From G963663315 sp965116335 (GTDB lineage: Bacteria; Pseudomonadota; Gammaproteobacteria; Arenicellales; Poriferihabitantaceae), in contig OZ220677.1 in assembly GCA_965116335.1 (NCBI GenBank), forward strand, positions 248,001-312,000: a DNA stretch of 64,000 nucleotides, in the 5' to 3' direction. The position numbers were made by a program, and so were the translations under genes. Below the pieces are notes generated by a model. It had not been told where the DNA came from, did no database searches, and was given only the letters and a program-made list of their open reading frames with translations. This document shows, one piece after another, positions 54,188-61,289 of the stretch (position 1 is its first letter; every line of letters starts with the position of its first letter).

Positions 54188-54195
54188 GGGTCGGG

Positions 54196-54262
54196 ACGGG
54201 TATCAACGGTAGCGGGCACCCACAAGGGGCGCCCCTACGCATCGGTAATTGCAGGTTCCGTA
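54196..54262 (-). repeat. Family B repeat, copy 2 (partial, reversed)
   Basis: Middle part of element B in the orientation opposite to the 13838 copy, starting eight bases after the giant gene stop. Shares the string cgcatcggtaattgcaggtt with copy 3. Its palindromic GC-rich core may serve as the transcript end of the giant gene. Confidence 0.7.
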
Positions 54263-54271
54263 TGGTTGTGA

Positions 54272-54321
54272 CCCCCCATCCAATCCGTTTACGGATTGGA
54301 TTCCCCCTCAAGGGGGGAATG
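54272..54321 (-). repeat. Family A palindromic repeat, copy 4 (reversed)
   Basis: Both hairpins are complete (ccaatccgtttacggattgg and ttccccctcaaggggggaa) and lie in the orientation opposite to copy 3 upstream of the giant gene. Confidence 0.8.
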
Positions 54322-54339
54322 ATTTGATGGATGCCAACC

Positions 54340-54485
54340 CGTTATCGTAGGGGAGGGTCTCTGTGCCCTCCCGCGAATGATGGGAACAGGTATCAACGGT
54401 AGCGGGCACCCACAAGGGGCACCCCTACGCATCGGTAATTGCAGGTTCCGTATTATTATGGATTCCCGTTTGCACGGGAATGACG
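54340..54485 (-). repeat. Family B repeat, copy 3 (full, reversed)
   Basis: All three parts of element B are present in reverse: the gggaggg/ccctccc end, the middle with cgcatcggtaattgcaggtt, and the hairpin attcccgtttgcacgggaat. It lies between the giant gene and bpt. Confidence 0.75.
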
Positions 54486-54527
54486 GGTGGTTGGAGAGCC
54501 TGCCCTCGATCTACGATGACGGCTGTA

Positions 54528-55241
54528 TTACAGGGCGATTAATCGCCACTCCCTGTTGATGAATCCGAACATTGGTTTGAAATTGATCTTGTAGTGCATT
54601 TTCTTGCAATCCTTGATCCAGTAGCCCAGATATAGCCAGTCCAGGCCCATTTCATTGACATAGTCGAGTTGCTTGATGATGGCGTAGGTGCCCAGACTGC
54701 GCTTCTTCAGTTCGGGGTCGAAAAAGGTGTAAACCGCAGACATTCCATCGTCGGGCAGGTCGCAGACTGACAACCCGACCAGCCTGTATTCCAGCCAGTA
54801 TTCGAGAAATACCGTTTCGACAGATGAATCGATCGCAAACTCCCGGTATCGCCCAATATCATTGTGGTCCATGATGTCGCCCGGATGGCGGTCGGCCTGA
54901 TAACGTTGATAGAGCTCGAAATGCTCCTGTCTGAAAACCGCGGGAACCATGGTGGTATGGAGGTCAGTATTGATTTTTCTGCATCTGGTCTGGGCACGGT
55001 TGGGGCGATATTCGCTGGCTGGTATCCGCACCGAGACACAGGCCTCGCAATTCTGGCAATGCGGTTTGTAGATGGTTTTCCCGCTCCTTCGGAAACCGGA
55101 GCGGAGCAGAATGCTGAACAGCGCGTTGTTGACTGCGTAGTCCGGGTCAAGCAAGACCGTAGTGGCCGTTTCCGGCTCGATGTATGGGCAGGCGTGTGGC
55201 GCCGATATATATAGCTTGGGCTGGTTGGTCTGGATACTCAA
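54528..55241 (-). CDS. bpt: Aminoacyl-tRNA-protein transferase (aspartate/glutamate leucyltransferase, Bpt type)
   Basis: A cytoplasmic enzyme of the N-degron pathway that adds leucine from Leu-tRNA to proteins with N-terminal Asp or Glu. Family signatures are PHACPYIEPE near the N terminus, YKPHCQNCEACVSVRI with its conserved cysteines, and the C-terminal WLYLGYWIKDCKKMHYK and FKPMFGF. I use the TTG at 55241, giving 237 residues, the usual family length. The frame stays open to an ATG at 55325 (265 residues), but that ATG lies inside a family A repeat and the extra 28 residues match nothing in the family. Arginyl versus leucyl specificity is inferred from the bacterial family. Confidence 0.9.
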   Translation of the reverse strand: MSIQTNQPKLYISAPHACPYIEPETATTVLLDPDYAVNNALFSILLRSGFRRSGKTIYKPHCQNCEACVSVRIPASEYRPNRAQTRCRKINTDLHTTMVPAVFRQEHFELYQRYQADRHPGDIMDHNDIGRYREFAIDSSVETVFLEYWLEYRLVGLSVCDLPDDGMSAVYTFFDPELKKRSLGTYAIIKQLDYVNEMGLDWLYLGYWIKDCKKMHYKINFKPMFGFINREWRLIAL

Positions 55242-55316
55242 TTCGCTTGTTCTCGCTGGCAGAGGTATACAGGCATCATATATTGAAAGGGCACTACCGT
55301 CAAAGAACTGGATTGT

Positions 55317-55369
55317 ACCCCCCATCTAATCCGCTTCGCACGATTGGATTCCCCCTCAAGGGGGGAATG
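55317..55369 (-). repeat. Family A palindromic repeat, copy 5 (reversed, one stem damaged)
   Basis: The inner hairpin ttccccctcaaggggggaa is intact; the outer one (taatccgcttcgcacgatt) has mismatches and a changed loop. It overlaps the possible longer N-terminus of bpt. Confidence 0.75.
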
Positions 55370-55390
55370 ATTGGATGTCGGAATGAATCC

Positions 55391-55490
55391 CAACCCGTTA
55401 TCGTAGGGGAGGGTCTCCGTGCCCTCCCGCAAATGAAGGGCGGGTATCAACGATAGCGGACAGGCACAGAGACCTGTCCCTACGATGATA
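55391..55490 (-). repeat. Family B repeat, copy 4 (partial, reversed)
   Basis: Contains the gggagggtctccgtgccctccc end and a variant middle in which acaggcacagagacctgtcc replaces the usual core, so the palindrome is kept with a different sequence. It lies between the divergent bpt and tsaD genes. Confidence 0.65.
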
Positions 55491-55541
55491 TTCAGCACGG
55501 CATCCGAATTGTTGTGGATTCGCCTCTACGGATTATTATGA

Positions 55542-55550
55542 TGGTAAAAT
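55542..55550 (+). promoter_or_regulatory. Extended -10 promoter candidate for tsaD
   Basis: TGG followed by TAAAAT (55545-55550), 35 bases before the tsaD ATG, resembles an extended -10 element. No convincing -35 box is seen. Confidence 0.4.
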
Positions 55551-55585
55551 CCGGCCTTTGACTTGTTTTTGGATAGACTTGCTTG

Positions 55586-56632
55586 ATGCGTGTTCTTGGC
55601 ATAGAGACATCCTGTGATGATACGGGCGTGGCTGTCTATGACAGCCAGCAGGGGATTCTTGCCCATCGGTTAGCCTCACAGGTTGATTTGCACAGTCAAT
55701 ACGGCGGGGTTGTCCCGGAGTTGGCTGCGCGTGACCATATCCGGACACTGTTGCCGCTGATTGATACCCTGCTCAATGACTGCCCGGACAGGAGGGTGGA
55801 TGCAGTCGCGTATACGGCTGGCCCCGGTCTCGCTGGCGCTTTGCTGGTGGGCGCTTCTGTGGGCAGGAGTCTGGCCATGGCCTGGCAGATACCTGCGGTC
55901 GGCGTTCATCACATGGAAGGACATTTGCTGGCGCCGATGCTGGAAACCCCGTCTCCTGAGTTTCCGTTTCTGGCATTGCTGGTATCGGGTGGTCATACCA
56001 TGCTGGTCGATGTTGCATCCCCTGGACGATACCGCATACTGGGTCAATCGGTCGATGATGCAGCCGGAGAAGCCTTTGACAAGACAGCCAAGCTACTCGG
56101 GCTGGGATATCCAGGCGGCCCTGCTATCGCGAAAGCTGCCCTGTGTGGTGATCCGGAACGGTTCGTATTCCCCCGTCCGATGACCAGGCGACCGGGGCTG
56201 GATTTCAGTTTCAGCGGGTTGAAAACCCATGTTTCCATGGTCTGTCAGCAACATCGGCTGGAGCAACAAACTATCGCCGACATTGCGCTTGCCTTCGAGC
56301 TGGCGGCAGTCGATACGCTGGTGATCAAATGTGACCGCGCATTGCGGCAAACCGGACGCAGCAGGCTGGTGGTCTCCGGCGGTGTCGGAGCCAACCGGCG
56401 GTTGCGTGATACGCTCAAGGAAAGTGCCGCCCAATCCGGTTTTGAAGTGTTTTATCCACGCCTGGAATTTTGTACCGATAATGGCGCAATGATTGCCTGC
56501 GCTGGTCATTTTCGACTGTCCCTGGGTGACGGTGAGGGCAACCGGAAGCGGCCTGCCTCTGGTTTCGAGTACGGCTTTGATATTCACCCCCGCTGGAGTC
56601 TGGAGAACATAGAGGCGTTGACAACTCATTGA
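55586..56632 (+). CDS. tsaD: tRNA N6-adenosine threonylcarbamoyltransferase
   Basis: A 348-residue catalytic protein that transfers the threonylcarbamoyl group to A37 of ANN-decoding tRNAs, acting with TsaB and TsaE. Recognised by the N-terminal MRVLGIETSCDDTGVAVYD, the metal-binding HMEGH motif (His109 to His113), LVSGGHTML, and the C-terminal VVSGGVGANRRLR and TDNGAMIACAG. Length is normal for the family. I use the ATG at 55586; the TTG one codon earlier is unnecessary. It is divergent from bpt; the downstream solute-binding gene starts 54 bp later and need not be co-transcribed. Confidence 0.97.
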   Translation: MRVLGIETSCDDTGVAVYDSQQGILAHRLASQVDLHSQYGGVVPELAARDHIRTLLPLIDTLLNDCPDRRVDAVAYTAGPGLAGALLVGASVGRSLAMAWQIPAVGVHHMEGHLLAPMLETPSPEFPFLALLVSGGHTMLVDVASPGRYRILGQSVDDAAGEAFDKTAKLLGLGYPGGPAIAKAALCGDPERFVFPRPMTRRPGLDFSFSGLKTHVSMVCQQHRLEQQTIADIALAFELAAVDTLVIKCDRALRQTGRSRLVVSGGVGANRRLRDTLKESAAQSGFEVFYPRLEFCTDNGAMIACAGHFRLSLGDGEGNRKRPASGFEYGFDIHPRWSLENIEALTTH

Positions 56633-56686
56633 ATTTATGACAGATTTATTTCTTTATTACCGATCATATTAATAAGGCGTTGTATT

Positions 56687-57952
56687 ATGCGGAGAGTATC
56701 GAGGAGAGAGGCACTTCAGGCTGGTATGGGTGGATGTCTGGCGTTGCCCTGGCTGCTGTCTCACGGCATGCTTTTGAAAACCGGCGGAGTGACGGATACA
56801 CAGATTGTTCTGGGTATGTCAGCGGCGTTCTCCGGTCCTTCACGGGGGCTGGGCATTGAGCTTTATCGCGGTGCCATGGCCTGTTTCAGTCATGTCAACA
56901 GTACAGGTGGCATCAACGGCCGCAACATTACTCTGCGGACGTATGACGATGGGTATCAACCGAATCCTTCTGTTGAAAATACAGTAAAGCTGACGCTGGA
57001 TGATCAGGTGTTTGCGCTGTTCGGTTATGTTGGCACGCCGACCGTGACACGGGTGTTACCCCTCTTGAAGAAATTCCAGGACGAGAAAATGTTCCTGTTT
57101 TTCCCGTTTACCGGGGCGCAACCCCAACGGCAGCCGCCCTACGGGGAATTTGCCTTCAATCTGCGTGCTTCCTACCGTCAGGAAACCAGAGGTCTGGTTG
57201 ACAAGTTCGTATCCATTGGTCGGCGGCGTATCGCTGTGTTCTATCAGGCCGATGCTTATGGGCGTAGCGGTTGGGCCGGCGTGAGACGTGCTCTTGGCAG
57301 GTACGATGAACAGATCGTCGGTGAGGCGACCTATCAGCGCGGCCAGAAATTCACCAGTACCATGCGTCAGCAGGTGGAGATTCTGAAAGCGACCAATCCA
57401 GATGCGATCATCTGCATCGGTGCTTATGCTGCCTGCGCTGCTTTTTTACGTGACGCGGTGGATCAGGGCTTGCGCGTACCGATTGCTAATCTGTCTTTCG
57501 TCGGCAGCGAGAATCTGCTCAATCTGATTACACAAAGTCAGGAAGACAGCCAGCGCTACACCGATCTTCTGGTCAATTCACAGGTTGTACCGAGTTATGA
57601 GGATACCTCGATTCCGGCAGTGCGGGAGTACCGTGACTTGATGGCGCGTTACGACCCGCAGCCGCCGGGTGAATTGCTGAAGGAGGATTACAGTCCGTTT
57701 CCGCACAGTTTTGTCAGTCTGGAGGGCTTCCTGGATGCCAGGCTGATGGTTGAAATTTTGCGGCGTCTCGGCAACAGACCGACTCGGAATCATCTGGAGT
57801 ACGCCGTCTATTCGATCAAGAATTTTGATCTTGGAGTCGGTGTTCCGATCTCATTCTCCGCCAACCGCAGGCAAGGACAGGAACGCGTCTACTACACAGT
57901 CGTGGAGGGCGGTCAATTCGTCCCCCTGGACGATTGGAAAAACAGGTTTTAA
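56687..57952 (+). CDS. Periplasmic branched-chain-amino-acid/amide-type solute-binding protein
   Basis: A 421-residue type I periplasmic-binding protein. The N terminus VSRREALQAGMGGCLALPWL has a twin-arginine-like signal (SRREAL) and a short hydrophobic stretch, so Tat export is likely. The mature part opens with TQIVLGMSAAFSGPSRGLG, the usual ligand-binding fold entry of Peripla_BP_6 proteins, and includes GGINGRNITLRTYDDGYQP and FGYVGTPTVTRVLP. No ABC permease or ATPase genes are adjacent; the next gene, five bases on, encodes a membrane sensor-like protein and the one after that an MFS carrier. This suggests a signalling rather than ABC uptake role. Ligand unknown. Confidence 0.88.
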   Translation: MRRVSRREALQAGMGGCLALPWLLSHGMLLKTGGVTDTQIVLGMSAAFSGPSRGLGIELYRGAMACFSHVNSTGGINGRNITLRTYDDGYQPNPSVENTVKLTLDDQVFALFGYVGTPTVTRVLPLLKKFQDEKMFLFFPFTGAQPQRQPPYGEFAFNLRASYRQETRGLVDKFVSIGRRRIAVFYQADAYGRSGWAGVRRALGRYDEQIVGEATYQRGQKFTSTMRQQVEILKATNPDAIICIGAYAACAAFLRDAVDQGLRVPIANLSFVGSENLLNLITQSQEDSQRYTDLLVNSQVVPSYEDTSIPAVREYRDLMARYDPQPPGELLKEDYSPFPHSFVSLEGFLDARLMVEILRRLGNRPTRNHLEYAVYSIKNFDLGVGVPISFSANRRQGQERVYYTVVEGGQFVPLDDWKNRF

Positions 57953-57957
57953 CGATT

Positions 57958-58662
57958 ATGAAAATTCAAAAACTGTTCCAGAAAACCCTGTTCGGAATCT
58001 TTCTTCTGTTCGGCGTGATCGGTGTCTCGACCTCGGCGTTGTGTATTTATACGGTGGACACCCAGTTGTCGAAAGAGTATGAGGCCAATGCCAAAGGGCT
58101 ATCGAAGACCATTGCCGATGCCAGCGTAGATATTATCCTGAACCGTGGATTATCGGCATTGCAGTCTCTGATTGACCAATTCGTTGAAATACAGGGTATC
58201 AGCTATATTTATGTGGTCAGCGACAGCGGAGAGATTCTCGCCCATACCTTCGTGCCGGGCATCCCTGATGAGATACAGAAGAGCGACCGCGACAGCAGCG
58301 AGTCGGTACAGCGCAACCTGCCGGAAATGGGCAGTTTCGTCGAAGTCAGTAGCCCGATTCTCGCGGGTGTCGCTGGCAGGGTTTATATTGGCATGGATAC
58401 CAGCCTGATTGCTCTGAAAATCCAGCGTGCAATCGGTCAGCAAGTCTATCTGATCTCAGCCATATTCATTTTTGGCATCATTGCGGCGATCTGGCTGGTG
58501 AATCTGGCAGCCCATCCACTGGCCTCCCTGCTTGCCTATATCGTCGGTCTGGCGCGTGGCACGGCTGCCGAGCCGGTGCCGGATGGCGGCGTTCTGGTTC
58601 GTGATGACGAGGTCGGGCAGATTGCGCGTCTGGTCAAACATATCTCGGTAAGGGAGGAGTGA
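57958..58662 (+). CDS. Membrane protein with periplasmic Cache-like and HAMP-like regions, no output domain
   Basis: A 234-residue protein with two transmembrane helices, about residues 10-32 (FGIFLLFGVIGVSTSALCIY) and 163-185 (LISAIFIFGIIAAIWLVNLA). The periplasmic loop between them looks like a single Cache domain (ILNRGLSALQSLIDQF, then GISYIYVVSDSGEILAHTF). After the second helix, AAHPLASLLAYIVGLARG and DDEVGQIARLVKHI resemble a HAMP linker, and the protein then stops. There is no kinase, cyclase or chemotaxis domain, so signal output must go through a partner, or the gene is a shortened receptor. The start is the ATG at 57958, five bases after the solute-binding gene; an in-frame TTG at 57934 would overlap that gene. 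Confidence 0.75.
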   Translation: MKIQKLFQKTLFGIFLLFGVIGVSTSALCIYTVDTQLSKEYEANAKGLSKTIADASVDIILNRGLSALQSLIDQFVEIQGISYIYVVSDSGEILAHTFVPGIPDEIQKSDRDSSESVQRNLPEMGSFVEVSSPILAGVAGRVYIGMDTSLIALKIQRAIGQQVYLISAIFIFGIIAAIWLVNLAAHPLASLLAYIVGLARGTAAEPVPDGGVLVRDDEVGQIARLVKHISVREE

Positions 58663-58672
58663 GGTATTCGCC

Positions 58673-60010
58673 ATGAGGCTTCCCCGTTCTGTGATGGTTC
58701 TGCTGTGTACTTTAGTACAACTTTGTCTGGGTACGGTTTATGCGTGGAGTTTCTTCCAGACGTTGTTGGTTCGCCAACTCGGTTGGGCGTTTACAGAAAC
58801 CGCGATTGCTTTCAGTATCACCATATTTTCACTCGGAATGTCGGCGGCCTGGGCGGGTGCTGCACTGCCACGACTGGGCCCGCAAAAACTGGCGATAATC
58901 GGCAGCTCGATGTTTTGTGGCGGTTATGTGATTGCCGGTCTGGCTCTGCATATTGATTCTCTGTTGCTCTTTTATCTCGGCTATGGCGTGGTCGGCGGCA
59001 TCGGCATCGGGCTGGGCTATGTGACTCCGGTGGCGACGGTAGCGAAATGGTATCCCGACCGCAAGGGACTGGCAACCGGCATCGTGGTCATGGGCTTCGG
59101 CTTCGGGGCCTTTTTGTTGAGCAAGTTGCTGGCACCGGTGCTGATTGTCACTACTCAGGGCGACCTGGCGCAGGTATTTATCTGGCTTGGCGTACTGTTT
59201 GCAGCGATTCTGTTGCCATCCAGTTATTTGCTGCGCGACCCACCGTCCGCTTACCAGCCACCAGACAACCCCGCCATGGGGCATCAGCCGACAGCGGATG
59301 ACCCGGGTTCCGTTTCACAGTGTCTTCGTACCCGCGAATTTACCGTCATGTGGATGGTCTTTTTCTTCAATATCGCTGCCGGAATCTCTGTCATCAGCTT
59401 TCAGTCGTCTCTGCTACAGGATGTTTGGGGGCTGGCCGACCCTTCAATCGAGCCGGAAATCCTGGCGCAATACGGAGCGACTCTGATTGCTGTCAGTTCG
59501 TTGTGCAACGGGTTTGGCCGGTTGTTCTGGGGATTATTGTCGGACCGGGTAGGCCGGGTGCGGGTATTTCGCTTCCTGCTGGCCAGTCAGATGATTGTTT
59601 TTGGTATTCTGATGACTGAAAGCAATCCGTGGGTTTTCTCGGCCCTGGTTTGTTATGTGTTGCTGTGCTTTGGTGGTGGTTTTGCGACCATGCCGTCATT
59701 CGTGCTGGATGTTTTTGGCCCCCGGAAAATGTCGGTCATCTACGGGGCGATCCTCACTGCCTGGGCGGCAGCAGGTATCTTTGGCCCGGTTTATGTCGGC
59801 TATCTGAAGGATCAGTACCCCGACCGGGCGATCATTTATTGTTTCCTCATTGGTGTTCTGATACTCGGCATCGGTTTTACCTTTTCCTGCCTGCTGAACG
59901 ATGAACGGGTGCGCCTGACAAAGCCGACTGTCGAAGGTACATTGCGCCGGTTCGGCATCGTTGGGGTGCCGGGGTGCAAGACGCAGACGGCTGGCAGGCC
60001 GGCACGGTAA
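58673..60010 (+). CDS. MFS transporter, oxalate/formate antiporter (OFA) family
   Basis: A 445-residue protein with about twelve transmembrane helices. The opening LCTLVQLCLGTVYAWSFF, the glycine-rich helix GYGVVGGIGIGLGYVTPVATV and WYPDRKGLATGIVVMGFGFG are hallmarks of the OxlT-like OFA family; the central-loop motif SDRVGRVRVF is present. The family exchanges small carboxylates such as oxalate and formate, but many members have other or unknown substrates. GAGG eight bases before the ATG is a good ribosome site, and the gene follows the Cache/HAMP gene by ten bases, so the three genes from 56687 probably form one operon. A role in formate supply to the distant formate dehydrogenase is conceivable but unsupported. 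Confidence 0.9.
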   Translation: MRLPRSVMVLLCTLVQLCLGTVYAWSFFQTLLVRQLGWAFTETAIAFSITIFSLGMSAAWAGAALPRLGPQKLAIIGSSMFCGGYVIAGLALHIDSLLLFYLGYGVVGGIGIGLGYVTPVATVAKWYPDRKGLATGIVVMGFGFGAFLLSKLLAPVLIVTTQGDLAQVFIWLGVLFAAILLPSSYLLRDPPSAYQPPDNPAMGHQPTADDPGSVSQCLRTREFTVMWMVFFFNIAAGISVISFQSSLLQDVWGLADPSIEPEILAQYGATLIAVSSLCNGFGRLFWGLLSDRVGRVRVFRFLLASQMIVFGILMTESNPWVFSALVCYVLLCFGGGFATMPSFVLDVFGPRKMSVIYGAILTAWAAAGIFGPVYVGYLKDQYPDRAIIYCFLIGVLILGIGFTFSCLLNDERVRLTKPTVEGTLRRFGIVGVPGCKTQTAGRPAR

Positions 60011-60017
60011 CCTGCCT

Positions 60018-61049
60018 CTACGATTCCCCGGACGGGAAGACGATACCCGACAATTCCTTTCTGTCAGAGGAACTCATTTCATTAATCATGCCACGGTTAA
60101 ATCGCCCGCCGTTCAGGTGGTGCAACGGGTTGTCCGGTTCAGTTTTTTGCAGATGGTTGAGCTCAGGCAGTGTCCATTGCCAGCACAACAGTGAACCCAG
60201 ATCAGGCCGCTCCGACTGCTCAGGGCTGATGACAATGACGCGCCTGATGTGTTTCCGATTCATATCATCCTGTATTCCCGCATCCATTGGCTTGCCGAGA
60301 AACGCGACAACATCCAGCTCGATACCCTGATCCAAAACAGATGTTTTGATGTCGTCGTAGCGATGCGCGATGTAAAACAGATTGTCTCCCAGATCTTCCG
60401 GATTTCTGGAGTGCCTGTCCGCACCCTCCAGGTGGATATAAGGATAGGCTCTGCGGTCGGTTTTCCCGAAGCAATGTTCGAACTGGTCGCGCTCCACGAT
60501 GATGGCGAACTTCTGCCCGAAGGAGGGGATGTTGACTTTCTGCCCCATAGCCTCCCGGAACAATTTGTGTATCGGCTCGAAGTTTACCGAAGTCATATTC
60601 GCATTCATGTTTAACGGCGTGTATCTCTCATTCAGATACTCCAGAGTCGGTTGGGTGGTCAGGTCGGAGCGATTGCAGTCAATGGCTTTCAGCTTTACTC
60701 CCGTATAACCGAGTTCATCCGTGTGTTCAGGATCAACGACCTCAAAGATATTCTTGCCTTTTTGATATTTATCGCCCTTTGCCGGTGATTTCCGGTTGCT
60801 TGCGACGTGATTTATCCGGAAGAAATGAACCGCCAGCGTAAACAGGACGATTTCGTAAAGGCTGTGTACAGAGGATGGATTGACACCGACCCACAGACTC
60901 TCGTCTCTGGTTTCCAGTGCATGGGTGATCAGACAGGAATTGAGCGACTGGAAGTTGTCGAATCGACTGATGGCTCTGCGGGATAACTTCCTGTTGTCAT
61001 GGAAGCGGCTCTCAAGTTCATCGAGATACCTTGCCACTGCGTTTTGCAT
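60018..61049 (-). CDS. Hypothetical protein, 343 residues
   Basis: I do not recognise this protein. It has no signal peptide and one moderately hydrophobic helix (SLYEIVLFTLAVHFF, residues about 63-77), charged helices at the N terminus (MQNAVARYLDELESRF), and a mixed alpha/beta C-terminal half (QKFAIIVERDQF, ELDVVAFLG, HIRRVIVISPEQ). It looks soluble. AGGAG nine bases upstream supports the ATG at 61049. It converges on the MFS gene (7 bp between stops) and is divergent from the AddB-like nuclease gene across a 240-bp gap, so it may be functionally linked to the nuclease, for example as part of a repair or defence locus. This is inference from position only. Confidence 0.75.
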   Translation of the reverse strand: MQNAVARYLDELESRFHDNRKLSRRAISRFDNFQSLNSCLITHALETRDESLWVGVNPSSVHSLYEIVLFTLAVHFFRINHVASNRKSPAKGDKYQKGKNIFEVVDPEHTDELGYTGVKLKAIDCNRSDLTTQPTLEYLNERYTPLNMNANMTSVNFEPIHKLFREAMGQKVNIPSFGQKFAIIVERDQFEHCFGKTDRRAYPYIHLEGADRHSRNPEDLGDNLFYIAHRYDDIKTSVLDQGIELDVVAFLGKPMDAGIQDDMNRKHIRRVIVISPEQSERPDLGSLLCWQWTLPELNHLQKTEPDNPLHHLNGGRFNRGMINEMSSSDRKELSGIVFPSGES

Positions 61050-61289
61050 TTCCCGCTTCTCCTGTTTGTCGTGTTAAATCGCGCTATACTCCCGATTGTG
61101 TGCAGGTCGGGGCGGATTATATCATGAAAGGGTCAGGATTACCCGCTGCTGTTACGGTATCTTGAACATGCAATGGATATATAGACGAAAATGTATTAAC
61201 CTGACAGGCAAGTGAGAATTGATTGATATCGATTTTCCCGGCAAGAAGCAGCGAACGCAAACAGGAACCTGGCAGGTAAGGAGAGAATA
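61050..61289. promoter_or_regulatory. Divergent intergenic region between the 343-residue unknown and the AddB-like gene
   Basis: 240 bp with no gene. On the minus strand a consensus TATAAT lies about 70 bases upstream of the 61049 start and may be its -10 box; no clear -35 box matches. On the plus strand AAGGAG lies six bases before the GTG at 61290. Nothing else stands out. Confidence 0.45.

Noticed and set aside
17465..54187. Type I-secreted RTX giant adhesin
   Set aside because: No glycine-rich RTX nonapeptides and no C-terminal type I signal were seen; the protein has an N-terminal signal peptide and a C-terminal barrel instead.
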